Below, piece by piece: positions 34,187 to 42,378 of a stretch of 64,000 bases of DNA. This DNA is from Lachnospiraceae bacterium (GTDB lineage Bacteria; Bacillota; Clostridia; Lachnospirales; Lachnospiraceae), in the NCBI GenBank assembly GCA_023664345.1, contig JAMPFQ010000013.1, positions 1 to 64,000 of the forward strand, read 5' to 3'. Every line of letters starts with the position of its first letter. The stretch's first letter is position 1. A program made the translations under genes and the position numbers. The notes beneath the pieces were generated by a model. It was not told where the DNA came from, ran no database searches, and was given only the letters and a program-made list of their open reading frames with translations.

Positions 34187-34465
34187 ATGCGTATTGAAGC
34201 GTATTCTCAGGTACAGCAGATATATAAGCCCAGACAGACAGCCAGGAACAAGCAGGTGAGCGCGGCGTCCCATGATTCCGACCAGCTGCAGATCAGTACG
34301 GCGGGCAGGGATTATCAGACCGCGAAATCCGCAGTGGCAGCAGTTCCTGACATAAGGGAGGATCTTGTGGCATCCATCAGGTCCAGGATCGACAATGGAA
34401 CTTATCAGGTGAGTACTTCGGCATTTGCCGAGAAGCTTTTATCAAAAATGGATGAAATGAGGTAG
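34187..34465 (+). CDS. flgM: Anti-sigma-28 factor FlgM
   Basis: It binds and inhibits the flagellar sigma factor until hook completion allows its export. ATG 34187 (GAAAGGAGG) is better than the upstream in-frame start. The 92-residue protein has a disordered N-terminus and a helical C-terminal half: DQLQISTAGRDYQTAKSAVAAVPDIREDLVASIRSRIDNGTYQVS is spread across residues 30-80, and ends with the typical FAEKLL. A sigma-28 promoter in front gives the known negative autoregulatory loop. It heads the flgM-flgN-flgK-flgK2-flgL-fliW-csrA operon. Confidence 0.92.
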   Translation: MRIEAYSQVQQIYKPRQTARNKQVSAASHDSDQLQISTAGRDYQTAKSAVAAVPDIREDLVASIRSRIDNGTYQVSTSAFAEKLLSKMDEMR

Positions 34466-34473
34466 GAAGTCCC

Positions 34474-34992
34474 GTGGCTAGTTTAATGGAGAACCTGATC
34501 GATGTTTTGGATCGGGAATGTGCTGAATATGAGGGACTTCTGACTTTATCCCAGAAAAAGACGCCGATCATCGCGAGCGGCAATCTGGAAGATCTGCAAA
34601 AAATCACGGATGATGAACAGAATGTGGTAGTTCGTATCAATCACTTGGAAAAACAGCGGATTGAAGTTACGAAAGATATCGCCAATGTGTTGAACAGGGA
34701 TGTTGACAATCTGAAACTTACGAATCTGATCGAGATGCTGGCCGCCAGGCCTGCGGAGCAGGAACAGCTGGCAGCATCGCATGACCGGCTGCGGACGGTT
34801 GTTTACAGCCTGCAGCGTGTCAACGAGCAAAACAGAGAATTGCTGACGAATGCATTGGAAATGGTGGAGTTCGAGATGACTCTGATTCAATCCATGAAAG
34901 CGGCGCCTGAGACGGCAAATTATAACAGAGGCGCCTATACTTCCGGTAATACCATGGGAGTGCCTCGCAGCGGATTCGACGCAAAGCAATAA
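34474..34992 (+). CDS. flgN: Flagellar export chaperone FlgN
   Basis: It is the chaperone for hook-associated proteins FlgK and FlgL. It starts at GTG 34474, nine bases after flgM. The 172 residues are almost all helical: LIDVLDRECAEYEGLLTLSQKKTPII with the family's early region and a long central coiled coil containing LEKQR and NLIEML. An asparagine/glycine-rich tail follows (about 145-172). It lies directly upstream of two flgK genes, its clients. Confidence 0.88.
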   Translation: MASLMENLIDVLDRECAEYEGLLTLSQKKTPIIASGNLEDLQKITDDEQNVVVRINHLEKQRIEVTKDIANVLNRDVDNLKLTNLIEMLAARPAEQEQLAASHDRLRTVVYSLQRVNEQNRELLTNALEMVEFEMTLIQSMKAAPETANYNRGAYTSGNTMGVPRSGFDAKQ

Positions 34993-35009
34993 TTTTTGAG
35001 GTGATCGAT

Positions 35010-36836
35010 ATGCCATTGATGGGTAGTTTATATATAGGGGCATCCGGGTTACAGACCAGTCAAAATGCGCTGAACACCACAGCGCATAATCTTTCTAACA
35101 TAGACACTCCCGGTTATACCAGGCAACAGGTACAGCTGGCTACCAGGAGTTACCTGAAACTTTCTACAGACCCTAAATCTGTAAACAACAAACAGACAGG
35201 TATAGGTGTCTCTTATTCCCGCGTAAAATATGTGAGAGATTATTTCCTGGATCAGACATATCGCAAGGAATCCGGGCGCAGTATGTTTTACGAAGTATCC
35301 ACGGGGGTACTGGAAGAGATAGAGAGCCAGCTGGGGGAAATGAACGGCGAGGCATTCCAGACCACCATGGAGGATCTGTGGACGGCGATAGAAGAACTGG
35401 CGAAAGATCCCGCAAGTTCCATCACGCAGGGAGTATTGGTGCAGAGATCGTCGGAATTTATCGAGAGGGCGGCGGCTGTTTATGACGGCCTTGTTTCCTA
35501 TCAGGACAATCTGAACACACAGATCAAGCAGCAGATCGACAAGATCAATAAATACGGACAGCAGCTGCTTGTTTTAAATGACAGGATCAGAGCCATTGAG
35601 TGCGGCGGCATCGAGCATGCCAACGATCTGCAGGACGCCAGGAATTCGATCCTGGACGAACTTTCCCAGCTGGCGAGCATGTCTTATGAATATGATATAT
35701 ATGGCAGCGTGTCGGTGAAGATCGAGGGAGTGGACTTCGTGAAGAGCGGAACCTGTTATGAGATCGGACTGTACACTGACGAGACCACCGGATTTTACAC
35801 GCCTTTCTGGCCCACGGATGCAAAATATCGCATCAAGGACGACGGCACGAAAGAATATGATATCGATGGGGCGGAAGTGTTCGACCTGGAACGGGAGATC
35901 TCATCCGATCTGGATACGGACATAGGCGGCATCCGGGCCATGCTTTATGCCAGAGGAGACCACAGGGCCGATTACACGGATCTGGATCCCAGCGTCTGTA
36001 CGCAGAAGAAGCTGGAGGCTCTGGGGATCACGGAGGAAGAGTATTCGGAAAGTTATGGCCGCCAGTATTATGATGAATGCATTTCCAATTCGATCCTGAT
36101 GAACATTCAGGGCGAATTTGACCAGATGGTCCACAGCGTGGTCACGAAGATCAACGATATCCTGATGAAGGGAGCGGGCGTTGAGACCGGGACCCTTACC
36201 TATGCGGTTTATAATGAGGACGGGACCACTTCCGCACAGGTGACAGAAAAAGTCAGGTATTGTGAGGTGGAACCGGACGGATATCTGCGGGACAGCGACG
36301 GCATCCCTCTCCAGATGTTCACCAAGATCACTACGGCGGGCTATACCAAAGTGAAAGGTGATGATGGCAAAGATTATTATATCTTCAATGAAGAGGACGG
36401 TATGCAGCCGGACAGCATTTATGCTGCGAAGAACCTGCAGGTCAATCCTATATTGATGCAGGAACCCGCCAAGCTGGGATTCCGGAAAGAGGACGGTTCT
36501 GAGGATCAGACTATCGCGGAAGAACTGAAAGCCGCTTTCCAGGAGAAAGGTTACACTCTGAACCCCAACGTGACGAGAAAGACCACATTCATTGATTATT
36601 ATACGGATCTGGTGAACCAGGTGGGCAGCAATGGGTTCATCTACAGAGGCATCTATGAGAACCAGCAGGCCGAACTGGAATCCATTGACAGTTCCAGACA
36701 GCAGGTGGTGGGCGTATCATCTGATGAGGAACTTTCCAATATGATCAAGTTCCAGAATGCCTACAACGCATCCAGCCGTTACATCAATGTGATCAGCGAG
36801 ATGCTGGAACATATCATCAATACATTAGGCGTATAG
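35010..36836 (+). CDS. flgK: Flagellar hook-associated protein 1 (FlgK), copy 1
   Basis: It is part of the hook-filament junction. ATG 35010 sits eight bases after GAGGTG. The N-terminus has the rod/hook signature SLYIGASGLQTSQNALNTTAHNLSNIDTPGYTRQ (residues 4-37). The C-terminus has the matching amphipathic helix (QQVVGVSSDEELSNMIKFQNAYNASSRYINVISEMLEHI is spread over the last 45 residues). The central part is variable. At 608 residues it is a usual length. It is followed by a second, longer FlgK. Confidence 0.93.
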   Translation: MPLMGSLYIGASGLQTSQNALNTTAHNLSNIDTPGYTRQQVQLATRSYLKLSTDPKSVNNKQTGIGVSYSRVKYVRDYFLDQTYRKESGRSMFYEVSTGVLEEIESQLGEMNGEAFQTTMEDLWTAIEELAKDPASSITQGVLVQRSSEFIERAAAVYDGLVSYQDNLNTQIKQQIDKINKYGQQLLVLNDRIRAIECGGIEHANDLQDARNSILDELSQLASMSYEYDIYGSVSVKIEGVDFVKSGTCYEIGLYTDETTGFYTPFWPTDAKYRIKDDGTKEYDIDGAEVFDLEREISSDLDTDIGGIRAMLYARGDHRADYTDLDPSVCTQKKLEALGITEEEYSESYGRQYYDECISNSILMNIQGEFDQMVHSVVTKINDILMKGAGVETGTLTYAVYNEDGTTSAQVTEKVRYCEVEPDGYLRDSDGIPLQMFTKITTAGYTKVKGDDGKDYYIFNEEDGMQPDSIYAAKNLQVNPILMQEPAKLGFRKEDGSEDQTIAEELKAAFQEKGYTLNPNVTRKTTFIDYYTDLVNQVGSNGFIYRGIYENQQAELESIDSSRQQVVGVSSDEELSNMIKFQNAYNASSRYINVISEMLEHIINTLGV

Positions 36837-36895
36837 TGTGAGGTGCCGAAAGCGCGGCGTTTTTCACAGGTAAACGATACCGGGAGGGAAAGAAG

Positions 36896-39493
36896 ATGCC
36901 TTCACAATTCTTTGGATTAAATATTGCGTATACGGGTCTGCTGGCAAGCAATGCGGCGTTGAACACTACGAGCAACAACATCGCCAACGTACAGACAAAG
37001 GGCTACAGCAGGCAGGAGGTAAATCAGGCGGCATCAAGTGCGCTCCGGGTGTTCCAGACCTATGGATGTGCCGGCGCCGGTGTGGATACTCTGTCCATCG
37101 AACGTATCAGGGATGGGTTCTATGATACCAAATACTGGAACAACAATGCCAAGGTGGGCGAATATAGCATGAAAGAGTACTATATGCAGCAGATCGAGAC
37201 CTACTTTGACGACAACGGCAAGAATGCCGGGTTTAAGACCGTGTTTGACCAGCTTATGACCACCGGCTTACAGGCACTGATGGATAATCCCGGCGATGCT
37301 ACCACGAAAACACAGTTCGTGGGTTATGCGGGGGCGCTGACGGAATATTTTAACGGGGTTGCCGGAAATCTGGAAAATGTGCAGAAAGATGTCAACTCGG
37401 AGATCAAACTCAAGGTGGATGAGATCAACTCCATAGCGGGACAGATCGCTACCCTGAACAAACAGATCAATACCATCGAACTGACCGGCGTGACCGCCAA
37501 TGAACTGCGGGATAAGAGAGAACTTCTGGTGGATCAGCTTTCGGAGATCGTGGATGTGAAGATCACGGAGTATCCCATCGTTGACCTGAACAATCCGGAA
37601 CGCGAGACGGGAGCAAACAGATATATCGTCAGGATCGCCGGCGGACAGATGCTGGTGGACGGCAATGAGTACAACGGCCTGGAGTGCAGGGCGCGGGAGA
37701 CTTATGAGAAAGTGAACCTGACGGATGTGGACGGCCTGTATGACGTGTACTGGGAGAACGGCCAGAGGTTCAGCCTGTATAATGCGGCTATGGGCGGCGC
37801 ATTGCAGGGCCTGATTCAGATGCGGGACGGCAACAACGGGGAGAACTTTACCGGGCAGATCACCAGGACGGACACCATCAGGGAAAGCGGCGTCACGCAC
37901 GATGTGGTCACGGTCGAGGTGGGCAAGGCCTATCTTCAGGATCTGAACAAATGCAACCTGTCGGATTCCGGCGGCATCATCACGCTGGGCAATCAGGAGT
38001 TCTATTACGATTCCTGGAAATGCGAGATCAGTTATGACGATGCCGGGAAAGAGGTATATTCCTATACTTTTGTTCTGTCGGATAATACGAAAAACACAGC
38101 CAGGCTGACCAATGACCGCGTGGGAAAAGTAGCTTCCATTGGCGCCAGCATTTCCTATCAGGGCGTGCCTTACTATATGAAACAGATGAACGAATGGGTG
38201 CGTACTTTCTCCCAGAAGTTCAACGATATCATGACAAGCGGCGTTGACTCCGACAATGAGCAGGGAGCCATGATGTTCACCGGCAACCATGCGACGGACG
38301 GTGAGCAGTATGATCTGCCGGACGAGAACAGGTATGACTTGTTCCGGCAGGGACATAAGCTTTTGCAGGAGGCCTATGAAAACGCGCCGGAGATCATGGT
38401 GCTGGAGACAGCGGCGAAGTCTATCTATGATGCCAATATACAGACACAGGCTTTTCAGGATGCGGTGAGCGCTGCGAAGCAGACCAAGCAGGCAGCAAAG
38501 GAAGAGGCGAAGATCAAAGAAAAGATCAATGTTGCAATGACGGCTTCCACGATCCAGAGCGAGATAACGACCAGGGCGGATGCGCTTGTGGCGGCGGGTA
38601 ATGCGCCCAGTAAAGCTGCTGCGGAGAAGCAGATCCGGGAAGAGATTGAAAATGATTTCAGGAACGGCACAAACGGCAGGACGCAGATTACCCTGACATC
38701 GGCTGAAGAAGCTGATATCCAGGCAGCGGCTGAGAAAGAAGCTACGGCGGAGGTGGAGGCGAAATACAAAGCGGAGGCTCTCGCCCAGGCGGAAAAAGAT
38801 ATCAAGGATGCAGACAAGTGGGATGCGGCCATCGCGGATGCAAAGAAAGAGATCCTGGCGGGGACCGATGAGGGAAAGGCGGCGCTGGAACAGGCCAAGG
38901 CGGAGATCGCCGAGAAGAACGAAGTGCCCATGAGTGCGCTGGATTTGGCAGAAAAGCTGGTTGAGGCGCGAAAGAAAGAGATAGAGGACGAGGGAACGCT
39001 GACGGATGCGGAGGATATCCTGAAAGAGGCTTTCAAGACGGTGAAGTTTACCGTCAATGTGGCAAGCGACAGCTATTACTGGGTGACGGCCATGAATTTC
39101 AGCGTGAATGCTATTGTGGAGAACGATCCCACACGGATAGCTAACAGATATAAGGAAAGTGACGGCCCGGAACAGAACGATCTGCTTGAGGATATCAGGG
39201 ATCTGGCTACCGATAAGGATAAGATGACTTTTCGCGGCAGTTCCGCATCGGAATTTCTTCAGTGCATACTGGCGGATGTGACGCTGAACGCATCCAGAGC
39301 CAATATGTTCAGCCAGAGTTTCCGGGATATCGCAAATACCATCGACAACCAGAGAATCTCGATCTCCGGCGTGGATGAGGATGAGGAAGCAGTGAACCTG
39401 GTAAAATACCAGAACGGATATAACCTGGCTTCCAAGATGATCCAGACCCTGACGGAGATCTATGACAGACTGATCCTGGAGACCGGTGTTTAA
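36896..39493 (+). CDS. flgK: Second FlgK-type hook-associated protein with a long coiled-coil insert
   Basis: The N-terminus (GLNIAYTGLLASNAALNTTSNNIANVQTKGYSRQ over residues 8-42) and C-terminus (DEDEEAVNLVKYQNGYNLASKMIQTLTEIYDRLI over the last 40) are those of FlgK. It thus duplicates the function of the preceding gene. It is much longer, 865 residues, because about residues 500-715 are an Ala/Lys/Glu-rich, strongly helical region (for example AAKQTKQAAKEEAKIKEK and AEKEATAEVEAKYKAEAL). Such a rod has no counterpart in ordinary FlgK. It could be a surface-exposed spacer. It lies 59 bases after flgK copy 1. Confidence 0.85.
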   Translation: MPSQFFGLNIAYTGLLASNAALNTTSNNIANVQTKGYSRQEVNQAASSALRVFQTYGCAGAGVDTLSIERIRDGFYDTKYWNNNAKVGEYSMKEYYMQQIETYFDDNGKNAGFKTVFDQLMTTGLQALMDNPGDATTKTQFVGYAGALTEYFNGVAGNLENVQKDVNSEIKLKVDEINSIAGQIATLNKQINTIELTGVTANELRDKRELLVDQLSEIVDVKITEYPIVDLNNPERETGANRYIVRIAGGQMLVDGNEYNGLECRARETYEKVNLTDVDGLYDVYWENGQRFSLYNAAMGGALQGLIQMRDGNNGENFTGQITRTDTIRESGVTHDVVTVEVGKAYLQDLNKCNLSDSGGIITLGNQEFYYDSWKCEISYDDAGKEVYSYTFVLSDNTKNTARLTNDRVGKVASIGASISYQGVPYYMKQMNEWVRTFSQKFNDIMTSGVDSDNEQGAMMFTGNHATDGEQYDLPDENRYDLFRQGHKLLQEAYENAPEIMVLETAAKSIYDANIQTQAFQDAVSAAKQTKQAAKEEAKIKEKINVAMTASTIQSEITTRADALVAAGNAPSKAAAEKQIREEIENDFRNGTNGRTQITLTSAEEADIQAAAEKEATAEVEAKYKAEALAQAEKDIKDADKWDAAIADAKKEILAGTDEGKAALEQAKAEIAEKNEVPMSALDLAEKLVEARKKEIEDEGTLTDAEDILKEAFKTVKFTVNVASDSYYWVTAMNFSVNAIVENDPTRIANRYKESDGPEQNDLLEDIRDLATDKDKMTFRGSSASEFLQCILADVTLNASRANMFSQSFRDIANTIDNQRISISGVDEDEEAVNLVKYQNGYNLASKMIQTLTEIYDRLILETGV

Positions 39494-39517
39494 GAGATTT
39501 TTTATGGAGGCAAATGA

Positions 39518-41095
39518 ATGAGAATCACAAACAAGATCATGCAGCGCAATAACCTGTCCAATATCAATACGAACAAGATATATCAGGATCAGCTGAGCAC
39601 ACAGATGTCCACCCAGAAGAAGATCAACAGGCCCTCCGACGATCCGGTGGTGGCGATCAGGGCACTGCGCCTGAGAAGCAATGTGACGGAAGTGACACAG
39701 TATTATACCAAGAATATTCCCGATGCGGAAAGCTGGCTCAAGGTCACGGAGGAATCTCTGAACAACCTGTCCCAGATCATAACCAACATGATCTCGCGGT
39801 GTACAAAGGGTTCCCAGGGCGACCTGCAGACCAAGGACAGGCAGATCATCCTGGAGGAACTGAAAGCGCTGGGAGAGGAAATATACAGCACCGGTGACGC
39901 GGATTACGCGGGCCGCTATGTGTTTACCGGCTATCGTACCGACACCTCCCTGAGTTTTCCCAAAGAGACAGAGTTGAAGTATTCCATCACGGAGCAGCTG
40001 GGCATAGAAGCCATCGACACGCTGAGTTATGTGGATACAGGGAAGCTGCTGGATATCAACAGTTCCAATTTTGATACCGTTGCGGTCGATGAGACGCAGA
40101 TCACAGCCACGGATGTATATCGTATCAGGCTGGCCTACAAGGACTGCGACGCCAATGGCACAGCGCCTACGATCACGTACATCGATCCGACTGCTACCCC
40201 TCCTGAACAGACCATGACTGCGACCAGGATGAGCCTCTACGGCACGGACACCGATGCCGTCACAGGTGAGACAGACCCCTACAAGGCGGCCTCGGATTCA
40301 AACAACAAAGATGCCGTGATCTTCGTGCCGGAAACAGGCGAGATCCTGCTGGGCGAGGAGTCTTACAAGAAACTGATGGCGGTAAAGGACAGAGAGGATA
40401 CCACCATTGAGAACGAAGGCGAGATCAAGGTCACATATGAGAAGAGCCATTGGGATAAGGGCAATCTCCGCCCCCAGCACTACTTCGCATGTACCACTAC
40501 GGATGCGAACGGGAAGACCATTGACTATAACCAGGAGTATCTGAAGGGACATGTGTCCCATCAGGAGATCGAATATGATGTGGGATTCAACCAGACGATC
40601 CGGGTCAATTCCACGGCGGACGAATGTTTCCGGCCCGGCATCGGCAGGGAGGCCAACGATCTCGTCAATGCCATGCAGGATGTCCTGGATCTGGAGGCTA
40701 CCGAGGCTACTCTGAAAAAGCTGCAGGAGGAGAACGCGGGTGATGCTGCCAAGTCAAAGACCATCCAGGATCAGCTGGACGCGGTCGGCAAGGCGCTGAC
40801 CTATGCGAAACAGAAAGAGCAGAGCCTGTTTGAGAAAGGGATCACCACATTCCAGAAATATCTGGATGATGCCAACCTGTGTATCACCAACTGCGGTACG
40901 CGGAGCAGCAAACTGGCATTGATCAAGAACCGTATGCAGAATCAGAAGACCACCTTTGAAACCTTGAAGAGTGAGAACGAGGATGCCGATATCACAGAGG
41001 TGGCGATCAACCTGAACAGTGCGGAACTGACTTATGAAGCGGCACTGATGGCTACCGGAAAGGTAATGCAGACGTCGCTGTTGAACTTTATCTAA
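39518..41095 (+). CDS. flgL: Flagellar hook-associated protein 3 (FlgL)
   Basis: The N-terminus MRITNKIMQRNNLSNINTNK and KINRPSDDPVVAIRALRLR are diagnostic. The C-terminus (AINLNSAELTYEAALMATGKVMQTSLLNFI over the last 31 residues) is the flagellin-like closing helix. At 525 residues it is longer than the usual 300 or so. The extra length is a central domain around residues 165-370, probably exposed. It lies 24 bases after the second flgK. Confidence 0.92.
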   Translation: MRITNKIMQRNNLSNINTNKIYQDQLSTQMSTQKKINRPSDDPVVAIRALRLRSNVTEVTQYYTKNIPDAESWLKVTEESLNNLSQIITNMISRCTKGSQGDLQTKDRQIILEELKALGEEIYSTGDADYAGRYVFTGYRTDTSLSFPKETELKYSITEQLGIEAIDTLSYVDTGKLLDINSSNFDTVAVDETQITATDVYRIRLAYKDCDANGTAPTITYIDPTATPPEQTMTATRMSLYGTDTDAVTGETDPYKAASDSNNKDAVIFVPETGEILLGEESYKKLMAVKDREDTTIENEGEIKVTYEKSHWDKGNLRPQHYFACTTTDANGKTIDYNQEYLKGHVSHQEIEYDVGFNQTIRVNSTADECFRPGIGREANDLVNAMQDVLDLEATEATLKKLQEENAGDAAKSKTIQDQLDAVGKALTYAKQKEQSLFEKGITTFQKYLDDANLCITNCGTRSSKLALIKNRMQNQKTTFETLKSENEDADITEVAINLNSAELTYEAALMATGKVMQTSLLNFI

Positions 41096-41101
41096 AGCAG
41101 G

Positions 41102-41126
41102 GCCGCAGATGCGGCGGAATGAGAGG
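41102..41126 (+). promoter_or_regulatory. Leader element, copy 3 (fliW)
   Basis: GCCGC-AGAT-GCGGC hairpin running into GGAATGAGAGG, which is the fliW ribosome site. Apart from the loop and one base it equals the leader at 2536-2560. Confidence 0.45.
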
Positions 41127-41130
41127 GACT

Positions 41131-41589
41131 ATGAAGATCAATACAAGATTATTTGGAGAGATCGAGATCTCGGAAGACAAGATCATCACCTTTGAGAACG
41201 GCATCATCGGATTCCCGGATATGAAGAGATTTGCCCTGATCCATGACGAGGATGTGGGACAGAGCGCGGGCATCCGGTATATGCAGTCTCTGGACGAGGC
41301 GGGGTTTGCCATGCCTGTGATGGATCCGCTGATCGTAAAGCCGGATTATGACCCGGAAGTGGAGGATGAACTGCTGGCCGGACTGGGATCTGCGGCGGAG
41401 GACGGCTTTCTGGTCATGGTGACAGTGTCCGTGCCCAGTGACCTGACGAAGATGAGCGTGAACCTCAGGGGACCTCTTGTTATCAATGTGGAGACACACA
41501 AGGCCTGCCAGGTGATCGTTGACAGCAATGATTTTCCTGTAAAGTTCCCTATCTATGAGATCTTGCAGGGTGGAAAGGCGGGTGTGTAA
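41131..41589 (+). CDS. fliW: Flagellar assembly factor FliW
   Basis: In Bacillus, FliW binds either flagellin or CsrA and so sets flagellin translation by a partner switch. ATG 41131 follows GAGAGGG. The 152 residues show the family pattern: TRLFGEIEISEDKIITFENGIIGFPD over residues 4-29, a middle acidic stretch, and TVSVPSDLTKMSVNLRGPLVINVETHKACQVI over 98-129. The gene ends one base before csrA, the typical linkage. Confidence 0.95.
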   Translation: MKINTRLFGEIEISEDKIITFENGIIGFPDMKRFALIHDEDVGQSAGIRYMQSLDEAGFAMPVMDPLIVKPDYDPEVEDELLAGLGSAAEDGFLVMVTVSVPSDLTKMSVNLRGPLVINVETHKACQVIVDSNDFPVKFPIYEILQGGKAGV

Positions 41590-41590
41590 G

Positions 41591-41809
41591 ATGCTGGCAT
41601 TATCCCGTAAGAAGAACGAGGCTATCGTTATCAATAATAATATAGAGGTCACGATCCTGGAAGTAAAGGGCGATCAGGTCAAGGTTGGCATCAATGCGCC
41701 CAAGGAAGTGCCCATATATCGGAAAGAAGTATATCTTCAGATCCAGGCAGCGAACAGTGAAGCTGTGAATGTGGAGGGCATGGAAGCGTTAAAAAATTTG
41801 TTGGGATAA
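41591..41809 (+). CDS. csrA: Carbon storage regulator CsrA
   Basis: This is a dimeric RNA-binding repressor of translation that recognises GGA in hairpin loops. ATG 41591 gives 72 residues starting MLALSRKKNEAIVI, with the RNA-contacting VGINAPKEVPIYRKEVY. An extended tail (residues 50-72) is usual in Firmicutes. It is adjacent to fliW and upstream of the flagellin genes, whose leaders carry GGA hairpins. Confidence 0.96.
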   Translation: MLALSRKKNEAIVINNNIEVTILEVKGDQVKVGINAPKEVPIYRKEVYLQIQAANSEAVNVEGMEALKNLLG

Positions 41810-41813
41810 CTGG

Positions 41814-41850
41814 CAGGGAGGCATAAAAAAATCATGCCTCCCTGTAAACT
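41814..41850 (+). terminator. Hairpin after csrA, weak terminator
   Basis: CAGGGAGGCAT (41814-41824) and ATGCCTCCCTG (41834-41844) form an 11-bp stem. The T-run after it is poor, and the next sigma-28 promoter starts in the same bases. Confidence 0.6.
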
Positions 41851-41872
41851 TTATCAGGCTGCTGTCCGATAA
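41845..41872 (+). promoter_or_regulatory. Sigma-28 promoter of the flaG operon
   Basis: TAAA (41845-41848), 16 bp, TCCGATAA (41865-41872). Confidence 0.75.
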
Positions 41873-41932
41873 TAATTTTGGAGATGTACCCAAATATCAA
41901 TACACAAAGCAATCACATGGAGGTGAAAGGAA

Positions 41933-42364
41933 ATGGCAATTGAAGCAGTTTCGAGCATTATGACGGTACAGGCACAGGGAAGTGTAGTACAAAAGCCCGT
42001 GACACCCGTACAGACGGAGAAGCCCGAGAACGCTGCCAGCACCGTGCAGGCAGCAGAAACAGTAGACAGGACCACCAGTGTTGTTGAGAACGCGCAGGAA
42101 AAGGGACAGTCGAACAATGGCGACCAGGCAAGGGATCAGCAGGCGACCAATGAACAGATCCGTAAGGCGGTGGAAAAATTAAACAAGAGCCTGCCTAATT
42201 CGGAGGCGGTATTCGGCATCCACGAGAAGACCAATCGTGTCACCATTAAGATTGTTGATAAGGGCACGAAAGAGGTCATCAAGGAACTTCCGCCCGAGAA
42301 GACTTTGGATATGATCGCCAAGGTATGGGAATTGGCAGGAATCTTAGTCGATGAAAGACGTTAA
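41933..42364 (+). CDS. flaG: FlaG family protein
   Basis: FlaG influences filament length in other bacteria. The 143 residues have a low-complexity Gln/Ala/Thr N-terminal half and the conserved C-terminal FlaG domain: NEQIRKAVEKLNKSL at about 73, then VFGIHEKTNRVTIKIVDKGTKEVIKELPPEK spanning 90-122 and a final helix. It has a sigma-28 promoter. It lies 14 bases ahead of fliD. Confidence 0.9.
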   Translation: MAIEAVSSIMTVQAQGSVVQKPVTPVQTEKPENAASTVQAAETVDRTTSVVENAQEKGQSNNGDQARDQQATNEQIRKAVEKLNKSLPNSEAVFGIHEKTNRVTIKIVDKGTKEVIKELPPEKTLDMIAKVWELAGILVDERR

Positions 42365-42378
42365 GGAGGTTGTGGAAG

